A stretch of 64,000 nt of DNA from Woeseia oceani (GCF_001677435.1 NZ_CP016268.1:496001-560000), one strand, 5' to 3'; positions 52,611 to 61,884 are shown, numbered from the stretch's first letter. Made by a program: numbers and translations. Notes: generated by a model from the sequence alone, not told the origin.

Positions 52611-52626
52611 TGGCACGGAAGCTGCA
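52611..52626 (+). promoter_or_regulatory. Sigma-54 promoter of the psp operon
   Basis: TGGCACGGAAGCTGCA fits the -24/-12 consensus TGGCAC-N5-TTGCW with one mismatch (C for the first T). It ends 38 bases before the pspA start codon and is divergent from pspF, the expected activator. Confidence 0.8.
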
Positions 52627-52664
52627 ACACACAGCATGACCACGAACTTTAAGAGGGTGAAATC

Positions 52665-53345
52665 ATGGGCATATTCACGAGATTCAGTGACATCGTGAAC
52701 TCGAATATCAACGCCATTCTGGATAAAGCAGAAGACCCGGAAAAAATCGTCCGGCTGATGATTCAGGAAATGGAGGATACGTTGGTTGAGGTTCGGTCCG
52801 CAGCGGCCCGATCCATTGCGGACAAGAAAGACCTGAACCGCAAGCTGGAAACGCTCGAACGCGACTTGGCTGAATGGGATAACAAAGCCGAACTGGCGTT
52901 GCGCAAAGGGCGTGAAGACTTGGCGAAGGCCGCGTTGATCGAGAAATCCAAGGTTGCCGCTGCCACGGATTCAATACGTGCCGACTACGCCGCGGTTGAC
53001 GACGGACTTGCCAAACTCAATGACGACATTGCCCGGCTTGAAGGGAAACTGAATGATGCCAAGACCCGGCAGAAATCCCTGCTGGCAAGACACAAGACAG
53101 CGAACAGTCGTCTCCAGGCCCGTAAGAAAATTCACGACTATCAAATTGACGACGCGCTCGTGCGGTTCGAGCAGTACACCCGACGCATAGATGACGTTGA
53201 AGGGCGCATCGAGGCCTACGACCTGGGCTTGCCAAAAGATCTTAACCACGAATTCGCCAGCCTGGAGGCGGAGGAGTCGGTTGCACAAGAGCTCGCCGAC
53301 CTGAAGCGACGGGTTTCCGGGAATGTAGCTGAAGAGGCGAAATAG
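52665..53345 (+). CDS. pspA: Phage shock protein A
   Basis: A 226-residue, almost wholly helical coiled-coil protein of the PspA/IM30 (ESCRT-III-like) family that binds stressed inner membrane and inhibits PspF. MGIFTRFSDIVNSNINAILDKAEDPEKIVRLMI-type opening, including the amphipathic first helix, is characteristic. First gene after the sigma-54 promoter. Confidence 0.95.
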   Translation: MGIFTRFSDIVNSNINAILDKAEDPEKIVRLMIQEMEDTLVEVRSAAARSIADKKDLNRKLETLERDLAEWDNKAELALRKGREDLAKAALIEKSKVAAATDSIRADYAAVDDGLAKLNDDIARLEGKLNDAKTRQKSLLARHKTANSRLQARKKIHDYQIDDALVRFEQYTRRIDDVEGRIEAYDLGLPKDLNHEFASLEAEESVAQELADLKRRVSGNVAEEAK

Positions 53346-53584
53346 TGGGCGGAGGAGTAGGTGAGCTGGTCGCCATCGCGATTATTGTATTTGTCGCGAT
53401 TCCGGCACCGCTGTTCATTGTTTTGCATTTCATTACGAAGTGGAAACAGTCGCGGGAGCTGTCGGGCGGCGACGAAAAAATGATGGAGGATCTCTGGTTG
53501 TTGTCAGAAAAACTGGATGACCGGCTGGAGGCCCTGGAGACGATACTGGACAACGAATTACCGGGCTGGAGGAAAAATCGATGA
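53345..53584 (+). CDS. pspB: Phage shock protein B
   Basis: A 79-residue membrane protein with one N-terminal helix (ELVAIAIIVFVAIPAPLFIVLHF) and a C-terminal coiled coil (DLWLLSEKLDDRLEALETIL). It starts with GTG at 53345, sharing one base with the pspA stop, and overlaps the next gene by four. PspB with PspC senses membrane stress and relieves PspA inhibition. Confidence 0.9.
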   Translation: MGGGVGELVAIAIIVFVAIPAPLFIVLHFITKWKQSRELSGGDEKMMEDLWLLSEKLDDRLEALETILDNELPGWRKNR

Positions 53585-53886
53585 GTACATCGGGCAGATC
53601 GACAGGGGAATGCGGTGGCCCTGCCTTGCGCGGGCTGTACCGGGATCGCGAGAATGGCTGGATCTTCGGCGTTTGTGCCGGATTTGCCGAGTTTGCGAAC
53701 TTCCGTACCACGACCGTCAGAATTATCGCCGTGCTGTGCCTGGTGTTTTTCTTTGTACCGACGGCGCTAACCTATATAGCCGCCACGTTGTTGATACGGC
53801 AGCGCCCGCTCACGTATTCAGGTGTACGTGCAGAGCAGGAGTTTTGGAGGAGTCATCGCTGTAACGATCACTGGAGAGCGTCATGA
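53581..53886 (+). CDS. pspC: PspC-domain protein, first copy
   Basis: A 101-residue PspC-domain protein: LYRDRENGWIFGVCAGFAEFANF followed by a membrane helix (VRIIAVLCLVFFFVPTALTYIAATLLI). The tail after the helix is short and lacks the coiled coil seen in the second copy. It overlaps pspB and the next gene by four bases each. Confidence 0.88.
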   Translation: MSTSGRSTGECGGPALRGLYRDRENGWIFGVCAGFAEFANFRTTTVRIIAVLCLVFFFVPTALTYIAATLLIRQRPLTYSGVRAEQEFWRSHRCNDHWRAS

Positions 53887-54269
53887 GCCCGCGGGACGGC
53901 TTGTCCACTCGCCGGTTTTATCGCGACTCCCGGCGTGGAATGATCGGCGGTGTGTGTGCTGGTATTGCGGACTATTTCGCGTTCAACCTGACCGCGACCC
54001 GAATCCTGACTGTCGTGATGCTGATAAGCTTCATGCCGGTGACGCTGCTTGCCTACTTTGGTTGCGTGATGCTCGTGCCGTCTGACCGTGGTCTGACCCG
54101 GCAGGAGTCTTACGATCCCGGGTTCAGGAAAGCAATGCGTTCGAATCCGGCGAATACGCTTGCCGATGTGAAGCGAAAGTTTCAGAAGCTCGACTCACGC
54201 CTGGCGCGGCTTGAGCGTTACGTGACGTCATCTCGATTCAATCTTGATCAAGAATTCCGAAATCTCTGA
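53883..54269 (+). CDS. pspC: PspC-domain protein, second copy
   Basis: A 128-residue PspC protein: RRFYRDSRRGMIGGVCAGIADYF, then a membrane helix (ILTVVMLISFMPVTLLAYFGCVMLV) and a C-terminal helix likely to form a coiled coil (LADVKRKFQKLDSRLARLERYV). This is the fuller PspC form. Two PspC genes in a row probably arose by duplication with division of labour. Confidence 0.88.
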   Translation: MSPRDGLSTRRFYRDSRRGMIGGVCAGIADYFAFNLTATRILTVVMLISFMPVTLLAYFGCVMLVPSDRGLTRQESYDPGFRKAMRSNPANTLADVKRKFQKLDSRLARLERYVTSSRFNLDQEFRNL

Positions 54270-54312
54270 GATACAAAAAAATATGCAGTCCGAAAAGCGT
54301 AGGGGAGAGTGA

Positions 54313-54534
54313 ATGAACGGAGTATTTACCTTTGTAGTGCTGCTTGCGGCTATTGTCCTGTCCGCAAGGCTCATTGAAACGTGGCTGAAGCAAAGAGCCG
54401 GCAAGGCGGAAGCCGACGAGAGTATCGGCGAGACACTGGAGAAGATCGATCGTCTGGAGGAGCGTATCCGCGTTCTCGAGCGTATCGTTACTGAGAACCG
54501 GGTCGACCTGAAACAGCAAATCGATAATCTGTAG
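54313..54534 (+). CDS. Small membrane coiled-coil protein of the psp operon (PspB-like)
   Basis: A 73-residue protein with one membrane helix (FTFVVLLAAIVLSARLI) and a coiled coil (IDRLEERIRVLERIVTENRV). The plan is that of PspB and the coiled coil has similar spacing, so it may be a second PspB-type partner. AGGGGAGAG stands before the ATG. 43 bases after the second PspC gene. Confidence 0.75.
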   Translation: MNGVFTFVVLLAAIVLSARLIETWLKQRAGKAEADESIGETLEKIDRLEERIRVLERIVTENRVDLKQQIDNL

Positions 54535-54562
54535 ACAATTCGACCGATCGCAGCAGGCAGCC

Positions 54563-55027
54563 ATGTCCTCGCAAATCAAATTCCTCGAAGATCGCCTGAA
54601 CGGGATCTCCAGCAGCAATGACGACTACTCAGCGATTGTCGTCAGTAAAGAACCGCAGTTATTGCGAAATCTGAACTGGCCGGCGAACACGGTTTGGCTG
54701 GACACGATCGACAAGCCCGATTGCCTCGATATATCGGTACGTAGTGATCTGGGCGTGATTTTCAAGCAGTTCGAACATATGCCGAGCGACTTAGTGATGC
54801 CGTTGCTGGCCCGACTGCGTGATTGCCATTGTGATGAACTGCTGGTGCACAGCGGTGGCAAGAGCCTGACCACCCGGGAAATGCTCGCGCTGGGCTTTAC
54901 GCGAGCCACTTCCAGTGAGTCAGGAGGCTGGTTTCATTACCAGCGAGAAGAGTTCTACGAAGAGCGCACCTGGAACTCGCCCGACCAGTGGGCTCATCCG
55001 CAGAACTACAAACGGTTTCGTTGGTAG
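54563..55027 (+). CDS. Conserved protein, DUF6231-like
   Basis: A 154-residue cytosolic protein of unknown function: LVMPLLARLRDCHCDELLVHSG is followed by a LTTREMLALGFTR segment and the C-terminal WFHYQREEFYEERTWNSPDQWAHPQNY, a pattern I associate with the DUF6231 family of gammaproteobacteria. The N-terminal half has a Rossmann-like strand order similar to degenerate methyltransferases. It ends the psp gene string and may be co-transcribed. Confidence 0.75.
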   Translation: MSSQIKFLEDRLNGISSSNDDYSAIVVSKEPQLLRNLNWPANTVWLDTIDKPDCLDISVRSDLGVIFKQFEHMPSDLVMPLLARLRDCHCDELLVHSGGKSLTTREMLALGFTRATSSESGGWFHYQREEFYEERTWNSPDQWAHPQNYKRFRW

Positions 55028-55029
55028 CG

Positions 55030-55386
55030 TTATTCGCCCCGCGCTTTAAATGCCTGAACCTGTTCGTTGAAACGTGCCGCTACCATTTCCATCTCGTCCA
55101 CGGCGGCGTTGTACTTCTTGTTGACCATTTCTTCGCGCTGTTGCTCGTCTTCCGGGCTCAATTCAGCTTCCGCACGAGCCGCTTTTTCTTCTTCCAGCAA
55201 GCAGTCGAGATACGCTTCCATGCTAGCTACGAATGCTTTGACATCGCGCTGACCCGCAATCATTTCTTCCTTGCTGGCGGAGTCGCCATTCGGAATATCA
55301 ACGCGAGTTGGGTAGTCGCAAGCAAAGCTGGTCTGTGCAAGAAACACAAGGGTCGCGGCGCCGACTAATTTGGTTACTCTGTTCAT
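55030..55386 (-). CDS. Small exported protein of unknown function
   Basis: A 118-residue protein with a signal peptide (residues 1-22, ATLVFLAQTSFAC) and a mature part that is mostly charged helix with two cysteines (CDYPTRVDIPNG; YLDCLLEEEKAARAEAEL). The cysteine right after the signal could make it a lipoprotein, but SFAC is a weak lipobox. Convergent with the previous gene. Confidence 0.7.
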   Translation of the reverse strand: MNRVTKLVGAATLVFLAQTSFACDYPTRVDIPNGDSASKEEMIAGQRDVKAFVASMEAYLDCLLEEEKAARAEAELSPEDEQQREEMVNKKYNAAVDEMEMVAARFNEQVQAFKARGE

Positions 55387-55565
55387 CAGGTCGATTTTAT
55401 CCATGCAAGCGGCGGGTGCGCGGCACCGGCGCCGGTTAAAGAAGTGAGTGCCGCGCTATTTAAGCATTTTGCCCGGACTGAGTGAAGTGTGAGTGAAACT
55501 TATTGAATTATAAGTAATTTATAGGATGCCATCAGATGCGGCCATGCGCCAGACGGGTGCGCCGA

Positions 55566-58016
55566 TCAAGCAAAAAGCGCGCGGTATTTGTCCGTTCCAT
55601 CTGCTTGCGCCAGTAACAATTCGAGATAGTTATCCGAACTCATCGGATCGCCGAACAGCAGGCCCTGCACGTAGTTGCAGTCGAGCGTTTGCAGGAATGC
55701 CAGTTGTTCTTCCGTTTCGACGCCCTCGGCAACTACATCCATTTTCAGACTGCGTCCCATGTGCACGATCGTACCCACGATCGTCGCATCATCCGGATTT
55801 ACTGCGATATCGCGCACAAACGACTTGTCGATTTTCAGCGTGCTGATAGGGAACTGCTGGAGCGCACTCAAGGATGAATAGCCAGTGCCGAAATCATCAA
55901 TCGCGAGATGCAGTCCCAGCGCATACAGCTCATCCAGCAACTTGATCGTTCGTGCCGGATTCTCCATCAAGGTTGTTTCAGTGATCTCCAGCTCCAGAGA
56001 GGTTGGCGATACACCGTAGCCCCGCATGATGGCGCTGATTCGATTGATAAAGTTAGCTTGTCTTAGTTGCTTCAATGACAGATTAACTGAAACGCGGCCC
56101 GGAGACGGAACCGATCGCTGCCAGTAACGGAAATCTTCACAAACCCGATCCAGTACCCATTCGCCAATTTCTACAATCAGGTTGGTCTCTTCCGCAATTG
56201 GAATGAAGTCTGACGGAAGAATAATGCCGCGCTCCGGCAGCTCCCAGCGGACCAGTGCTTCGGCACCGATAACTTCGCCAGTGGCCAGGTTGTATTTGGG
56301 TTGATAATGAACCAACAGCTCGTCGCGTTCGAAGGCGCGCTTCAGTTTGCTCTTGGTCATGAGCCGCTCGACGGCCGCTTCGTTCATTTCGGGGCTGTAA
56401 TAGGCAAATACATTGCCGCCTGCTTTCTTGGCGTGGTACAGGGCAGCGTCGGCATTGCGGATCAGGTCAATGACATCAGCCGCATCGGTCGGGTAGCTGG
56501 CAATGCCCATACTCGCGGTCATGAACACTTCGTGACCCTGCACGTAGAAGGGATCGGCCAGGCGGTCAAGAATACTGCGTGCCAGCTTGTCGAGCATGGG
56601 CAGAGTGTCCGGGTCGTCGGCAAGACGGTCGACGATGACGGCAAACTCGTCACCCGCAAGCCGTCCGACCACTGTGCCTTCCGGCAATGCCTCACCCAGT
56701 CGGTTGGCAACGGTCTCCAGAGTGGTATCGCCGGCCAGATGCCCGAACGTGTCGTTGATCTCTTTGAACTGGTCGACGTCAATATATAAGAGGCAGAGTG
56801 ATTTTCGTGACCGTTTGGCGCGCGCAATGGCTCGTTGCAGCAAGTGTTGAAACTGCATTCGATTGGGGACTTTGGTCAACGCATCGATACGGGCGAGGTA
56901 GCGTATTCGTTGTTCCGCTTTGCGGCGTTCGGTGATGTTTTGGGCGGCGTAGATTCGGTCTGCCGTCTCCTCGTCGTCGCCGATGATAGAGCCCGTGTAT
57001 GAAACCGGAACACGTTCGCCGTCTTTGGTCAGAAACATTGCTTCCATCGGGATGCCGGTCGGTGCATCTGTCTTCAACAGTTCGCCGCGCTCATTGTCGA
57101 GTATGCAGCTCAGCGGTTGTCCGACGAGTTCTACGTCACCGTAATTCAACATACGGGCGGTGGCGTGATTGACTTTGGTGATCATGTTGTCGGCGGAGGT
57201 AACGACTATGGCTTCGTTCATGCCGCTCAGGATGTTGTCGACGTAGTCACGAGAGATCGTTGTCCGCTTCAGACGGTCACGCATGTTATTGAAGACGTCG
57301 ACCAGTTCGCCCAGTTCATCGCCTCGCGGCCCGTGCAAATCCTCGCCGAAATTTGATTCGCTTAACTTTTCCGCCTGAGTCTTGATCTCGCGAATACGCT
57401 GATTTTGCGAACGGATTATCAGCCATACAACGGCGCCGCAAAGCAGCAGCATGATCGCCATGGTTACGCCGATCCACAGGAAACTGCTCTGCCGGTGCTG
57501 TTGTTCGGCGGCCAGCATGTTGTTCCTGAACTCCGTGGTGGCTTCTTGCAAACCGATAAGGCCGAAGTTGCCGTACAACGTACCAAGACGTTCGCCGTCC
57601 TGCTCAACCGGGTACTGCAACTGCAGTCTTTGCTCTTCCCAGTGCACTCCCGACTGAGGGATAGACGCTGGGAGTTCACCAGCCTCAAGGACCGTATCGC
57701 CATCGATGGATACGAACCGAAGTCCGATAAAGTCGTCCCGGCCCTCTACCGCGTGCCTGAGCAGTTCCTGGTTCGACATCACCTCCGGCTCACCGTCCGT
57801 AAAGTCCAGGCTATCGGCGATACGGTGCAGGCGGGCCCGGGAGCGACGTTCGAACCCAGCCGCAAGACTGCGCTCGTGCTGGCGCATGCCTGTTTCCACC
57901 AGGGCGCCGGCCATCGACTGGTATTGAGCGTAGAAGTTGCCGAGCAGCAGAATACAGACCACGGCCGCCAGTGCGACGGCGAGTATCAGATATCTGGGTA
58001 GGATTTTGCCGGTCAT
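55566..58016 (-). CDS. Membrane GGDEF/EAL protein with HAMP and PAS domains
   Basis: An 816-residue cyclic di-GMP protein. Two membrane helices (about residues 10-30 and 178-202) flank a periplasmic sensor domain, then HAMP (about 205-255), PAS (about 260-375), GGDEF (about 385-550; the signature reads AGDEF in VVGRLAGDEFAVIV) and EAL (from about 570, with GAEALVRW and the SLELEITETTLM, IDDFGTGYSSL and IDKSF motifs). The EAL catalytic residues look intact, so phosphodiesterase activity is more certain than cyclase activity. Confidence 0.92.
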   Translation of the reverse strand: MTGKILPRYLILAVALAAVVCILLLGNFYAQYQSMAGALVETGMRQHERSLAAGFERRSRARLHRIADSLDFTDGEPEVMSNQELLRHAVEGRDDFIGLRFVSIDGDTVLEAGELPASIPQSGVHWEEQRLQLQYPVEQDGERLGTLYGNFGLIGLQEATTEFRNNMLAAEQQHRQSSFLWIGVTMAIMLLLCGAVVWLIIRSQNQRIREIKTQAEKLSESNFGEDLHGPRGDELGELVDVFNNMRDRLKRTTISRDYVDNILSGMNEAIVVTSADNMITKVNHATARMLNYGDVELVGQPLSCILDNERGELLKTDAPTGIPMEAMFLTKDGERVPVSYTGSIIGDDEETADRIYAAQNITERRKAEQRIRYLARIDALTKVPNRMQFQHLLQRAIARAKRSRKSLCLLYIDVDQFKEINDTFGHLAGDTTLETVANRLGEALPEGTVVGRLAGDEFAVIVDRLADDPDTLPMLDKLARSILDRLADPFYVQGHEVFMTASMGIASYPTDAADVIDLIRNADAALYHAKKAGGNVFAYYSPEMNEAAVERLMTKSKLKRAFERDELLVHYQPKYNLATGEVIGAEALVRWELPERGIILPSDFIPIAEETNLIVEIGEWVLDRVCEDFRYWQRSVPSPGRVSVNLSLKQLRQANFINRISAIMRGYGVSPTSLELEITETTLMENPARTIKLLDELYALGLHLAIDDFGTGYSSLSALQQFPISTLKIDKSFVRDIAVNPDDATIVGTIVHMGRSLKMDVVAEGVETEEQLAFLQTLDCNYVQGLLFGDPMSSDNYLELLLAQADGTDKYRALFA

Positions 58017-58276
58017 TCTGGTTAAGACCTGGGGCGAGGCTCCGTGTTTGCCAGACTGCCTGAAAATTTCAGTAGCTGGTTACATTTCTAGTTATTATCG
58101 GTTTCGGCCCCGAAGTGGAGACATGGCGAGAAAATGCCGCTTCCCGAGCTCCGGTGACGCCCCAGTCTACCATCCGTTACGAGCGGTATAGAAACATAAG
58201 TCCATGCTTGTTATGGAAAGTACGGCTTGCAGACGCGCCAGAGCCCGACGCCGGGGGCGCCAGAAACGGCTCCAGG

Positions 58277-58675
58277 CTAGCCCTGGTTGCGTTTTTCCAC
58301 GAATTCAACCGGCCCCGGGGCCGAGGTGGTCTGCATCGTGCCTTCAACGACAGCCCCCTCCGCCACAGCGATGGCCTCTCCGGTAACGGTGCCGACTATA
58401 CGGGCCGTATTGCTGATTTCTATGCGGCCGTCCGAGACGACATCGCCCTCGACACGGCCAGCAATGATCACTGCTCCGGCCTTGATTCGGCCCTTCCAGA
58501 AACCTTTCTGAGTCAATGTGACCGTGCCCTCGAGGTCGCAATCACCATCAACCTCGCCGCTGATCATGAAATCGCCGCTGCCGGACAAGGCTCCGGAGAT
58601 CTTGCAGCCTTCGCTGATCAGGGAGGCGGGTCCTCTGCTGGCATCGCGCAGCCGTCGCAGTTTCGGGTCGTTCAT
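58277..58675 (-). CDS. Bactofilin (polymer-forming cytoskeletal protein)
   Basis: A 132-residue bactofilin. After a short N-terminus (MNDPKLRRLRD) the repeats of a right-handed beta-helix follow with a step of about 17-18 residues: ISGALSGSGDFMISGEVDGDC, VTLTQKGFWKGRIKAGAVIIAG, VEGDVVSDGRIEISNTARIVG. ATG 58675 is chosen because the beta-helix domain begins soon after; the frame upstream to 58960 is not protein-like. It may act in cell shape. The gap 58017-58276 holds no recognised feature. Confidence 0.88.
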   Translation of the reverse strand: MNDPKLRRLRDASRGPASLISEGCKISGALSGSGDFMISGEVDGDCDLEGTVTLTQKGFWKGRIKAGAVIIAGRVEGDVVSDGRIEISNTARIVGTVTGEAIAVAEGAVVEGTMQTTSAPGPVEFVEKRNQG

Positions 58676-58824
58676 AAGCAGGCTCAAGAATCGGCATTGG
58701 GAATGGCCAATGATAGTACGCTGATCGCTGAGTGCTGTGAAACAGTTAGCATTGCTGTATCCGTCGTTGGCAGTCCCGGAGCCCGTCTGTATAGTCGCTG
58801 CTTCAGCTGCGGGAGACCTGTGCG

Positions 58825-60408
58825 TTGAGCAAATTATTTCAGCAGAGAATAAGCCTGCTGGTGAACAGCAATTCCGCACATAGCATGTGGGGTGGCTACA
58901 AAGGTATTGAGAAAGAGTCATTGCGGGTATCCGCCGATGGCTATCTTGCCCAAACACCACATCCTGTCGGCCTGGGTTCGGCGCTTAGCAATCGGTTCAT
59001 TACCACGGATTTCTCCGAGGCCTTGCTGGAGTTCGTCACGCCCGCCGTGCCCCATACCTGGGAGGCATTGCGCGATCTTTGCGATATCCACCAGTTCAGC
59101 TACCCGCGACTGAACGACGAGTTGCTGTGGGTCGCAAGCATGCCGTGCAAGATTCCGCAGGATCCGGATATTCCGCTGGCACGCTATGGCAGCTCCAATG
59201 TCGGACGCATGAAGACCATATACCGCAATGGCCTGGGCTACCGCTACGGCCGGGCAATGCAGACGATCGCTGGTCTTCACTTCAATTATTCGCTGCCGGA
59301 AAAATTCTGGCCTGTCTGGCAGGAGCTTGAAAAAAGCAGCGCTGATCCGTGTGTATTCCGGTCCTCGGCGTATCTCGGTTTGATTCGGAATTTTCGCCGA
59401 CTGGGGTGGCTGACACTCTACCTGTTCGGTTCGTCGCCAGCGTTGTGCCGGTCGTTTTCTGGCGCAGCTCCGGCGAACATGCCTGAACTTGATGGCATGA
59501 CCCTCTACGAGCCGTTCGCGACATCGTTACGAATGAGTGATCTTGGTTATAGCAATAAGACTCAGGCTCGACTGAACATCTCGCTTAACAGTCTCGATGA
59601 ATACATCACGGATCTGAGCCGCGCTATCCGTACCCCGGACGCCACTTACGAGAAAATCGGTGTGAAAGTGAACGGTGAGTACCGCCAGCTGAATGCCAAT
59701 CAACTGCAAATTGAAAATGAGTACTACAGTCCCATCAGGCCGAAGCGGGTAGCCAACAGCGGCGAGCGACCGACGGCTGCATTGCGACGCGGTGGTATTG
59801 AGTACGTCGAAGTTCGTTCGCTCGATCTGAACGTGTTCGATCCGGTTGGCATCAATCAGAACGTCATGCGCTTCACCGAAGCATTTCTGATTTACTGCCT
59901 GCTGGAAGACAGTCCATTGCTTGATGACGAGGGTTGGGACGAGTTCGCAGCCAATCAAACGGCCACGGCCAAACGCGGCCGAGACCCGGAGCTGCGCTTG
60001 CGTCGCAATGGCAAGGACATAGCGCTGGCCGACTGGGCGAACGAAATTCTGCCGAAGGTGCAGGAAGTCGCCGCACTCCTGGACCAATGCGGTAACAGTG
60101 ATGACTACTCGCAGGCTGTCGCTGCGCAGCAGGCCTTGGTGGACGATCCTGAGCGCACGCCATCTGCGCGGTTGTTGTACGAGCTGACGTCATCGGGCAG
60201 CAGCTTTTTCGAGTTCGCGATGGCTGCGGCGAAAGGGCACCGGGATTATTTCGCCGCGCTGGCGCCGCTGGCTGCGGATCGTGAAAAGTTGTTCGCCACC
60301 GAGGCGGCCGAGTCTCTCGAACGGCTGCGGGAGATTGAAGCCAGCAGCACAGAAAGCCTTGACGAGTACCTCGCTGCCTATTTCGCGCCAGATACCGCCC
60401 AGGCCTGA
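58825..60408 (+). CDS. gshA: Glutamate-cysteine ligase
   Basis: A 527-residue enzyme of the proteobacterial GshA type, making gamma-glutamylcysteine for glutathione. YKGIEKESLRVSADGYLAQTPHP, TTDFSEALLEFVTP, NGLGYRYGRAMQTIAGLHFNYS and KVNGEYRQLNANQLQIENEYY-type segments are diagnostic. It starts with TTG at 58825. It is divergent from the bactofilin gene (149-base gap). Confidence 0.94.
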   Translation: MSKLFQQRISLLVNSNSAHSMWGGYKGIEKESLRVSADGYLAQTPHPVGLGSALSNRFITTDFSEALLEFVTPAVPHTWEALRDLCDIHQFSYPRLNDELLWVASMPCKIPQDPDIPLARYGSSNVGRMKTIYRNGLGYRYGRAMQTIAGLHFNYSLPEKFWPVWQELEKSSADPCVFRSSAYLGLIRNFRRLGWLTLYLFGSSPALCRSFSGAAPANMPELDGMTLYEPFATSLRMSDLGYSNKTQARLNISLNSLDEYITDLSRAIRTPDATYEKIGVKVNGEYRQLNANQLQIENEYYSPIRPKRVANSGERPTAALRRGGIEYVEVRSLDLNVFDPVGINQNVMRFTEAFLIYCLLEDSPLLDDEGWDEFAANQTATAKRGRDPELRLRRNGKDIALADWANEILPKVQEVAALLDQCGNSDDYSQAVAAQQALVDDPERTPSARLLYELTSSGSSFFEFAMAAAKGHRDYFAALAPLAADREKLFATEAAESLERLREIEASSTESLDEYLAAYFAPDTAQA

Positions 60409-60594
60409 ATTCGCAAGCCACGCAAACGGGCTAATAGTGACCCCATCGACGGGGTTTCTTGCTTATCTGTGGACCAGCTCACAGTTCGCGCAAAGCGCAG
60501 GTGAGGCGTTCCGCCGGTTTGACTAAACTGCGGCCTGAACTTTGGTCGGCGTTGGTCTGCAAGGGCCGCGCAGTAATACTCTCGGGGCGACAGC

Positions 60595-61170
60595 TTGTTT
60601 AAGACTTTTATCGTTGGAATTTTCCTCGGCATGGCAGCTGCCGCCGCTGCTTCCTGGGTAATGCCGGTTGCCAACCCGCACCGGGAGCCGTCGCTCATTA
60701 CCGTGCAGCCTAACGGCGGTAACAGTGAGCTTTTCCAGATACACATTCCCGACGATCGCATTGTTGCCGGTGGCAGCAGCGATACCACTCCGACGCCTTC
60801 CTCACTGGTCTGGCCAGACCTGGGTATCCCGGCAGGCCTGGAACTGGAACTGTTCAAGGTTCGCAACAGTGAGGACGTTGTTATTGGCCTTGCGAGTCGC
60901 ATTTCTGTGTCTGGGCAGGTTGAACCTGCGGCGGTTGAATGGGCCTTGCATTTGCCAGCGCGCGGCGCACTTTATTTTCCGATGTCGGCAAATGGCGGTG
61001 AGTTTCGCAGCGGCGAACTGCGGGCAGGCACGCGTGAATTCCTGGATCGCTCGGGTCGGCTTGAAGAGCGCTACGTTCCCGACCCGGTTGTCACAGGTCA
61101 AGGACGCATAGAGCTGCGCTCATCATTGATCGGCAAACCGAGCAATCATCCGGAAGGAGAGCAACCGTGA
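60595..61170 (+). CDS. Exported protein of unknown function
   Basis: A 191-residue protein with an N-terminal membrane helix or signal (FIVGIFLGMAAAAAASWVM) and a beta-rich mature part without cysteines. It starts with TTG at 60595 and overlaps the next gene by four bases (GTGA), so the two are an operon. The FEL/ELF-type and WALHLPARGALYFPM segments suggest a beta-sandwich. No family recognised. Confidence 0.7.
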   Translation: MFKTFIVGIFLGMAAAAAASWVMPVANPHREPSLITVQPNGGNSELFQIHIPDDRIVAGGSSDTTPTPSSLVWPDLGIPAGLELELFKVRNSEDVVIGLASRISVSGQVEPAAVEWALHLPARGALYFPMSANGGEFRSGELRAGTREFLDRSGRLEERYVPDPVVTGQGRIELRSSLIGKPSNHPEGEQP

Positions 61171-61847
61171 AGTACATGCTTGCTCTGTTGGGCGGAATTC
61201 TCGCTGGCGTTGTCTTGTTTGGTCTGCTGTTGTACGTGAATCCTTTTGCGAAGGCGCCTGGCGTGTCACCGTTGGCCGTGTCGCAATCAAGCATGTTTGA
61301 ACTGACTTTCTCAGCGGTGCCTGACGATACCGTCGCCACCATTTACAGCAGCAAGGCACGGCCGGATTCTCACCCGGTCCGGGTAGAGGATCTGTGGGAC
61401 CCCGCGCTTGCCAATACCAAAGTCACCGTCACGGCACTGCGCAGCAGTCGCGGCCAGCCAAGGGCGATAGGCGTCAAGTTTTCTTCTCTGGCCAAAGAAG
61501 CAGGCCTGCTGCAGGCAAAAGTCCCGGTTAACAGTAACTGGCACCTGTGGATGCTGAATGACGGCGGATTATTTATCGACCAAACGGAAAACCAGTGGTT
61601 CTTGTTACGCGACGTGATCGTGCCCGCGTACCTGGGTTCCGAAGGTGCCTGGCGCGGTACGTGGTACGGAATCAAGACGATCGGGCCCGGCGCCCTGGGG
61701 ACCGGGCGCGTAACTGGGGGTAGCGGTAAGCTTAATGGCGTGCAGGGTGAAGCGGTCGAATCGGCAATTGTTCGTGCTTACCAGGCCGATCGAGGGCCGG
61801 TCGCGATGGACGTCAACCTGACGTTGTCGTTGCCGGCGACCGAATAA
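61167..61847 (+). CDS. Exported protein of unknown function, coupled to the previous gene
   Basis: A 226-residue protein starting with GTG at 61167. One N-terminal helix (MLALLGGILAGVVLFGLLLYV) anchors or exports it; the rest is a beta-rich extracytoplasmic domain (SMFELTFSAVPDDTVATIYSS; WFLLRDVIVPAYLGSEGAWRGTWYG). It shares an N-terminal design with its partner, so they may form a complex at the inner membrane. No family recognised. Confidence 0.75.
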   Translation: MKYMLALLGGILAGVVLFGLLLYVNPFAKAPGVSPLAVSQSSMFELTFSAVPDDTVATIYSSKARPDSHPVRVEDLWDPALANTKVTVTALRSSRGQPRAIGVKFSSLAKEAGLLQAKVPVNSNWHLWMLNDGGLFIDQTENQWFLLRDVIVPAYLGSEGAWRGTWYGIKTIGPGALGTGRVTGGSGKLNGVQGEAVESAIVRAYQADRGPVAMDVNLTLSLPATE

Positions 61848-61884
61848 CCGTCGTACTGCGGAAGCGGGTGCCGGGTTAATTTTG

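Noticed and set aside
52608-52617. A fourth copy of the taurine motif at TTTGGCACGG
   Set aside because: It matches only TTGGCAC and is the -24 part of a good sigma-54 promoter for pspA.
58676-58960. N-terminal extension of the bactofilin
   Set aside because: The upstream part of the frame is cysteine-rich and not conserved-looking, and it covers the gshA start region; the beta-helix begins after ATG 58675.
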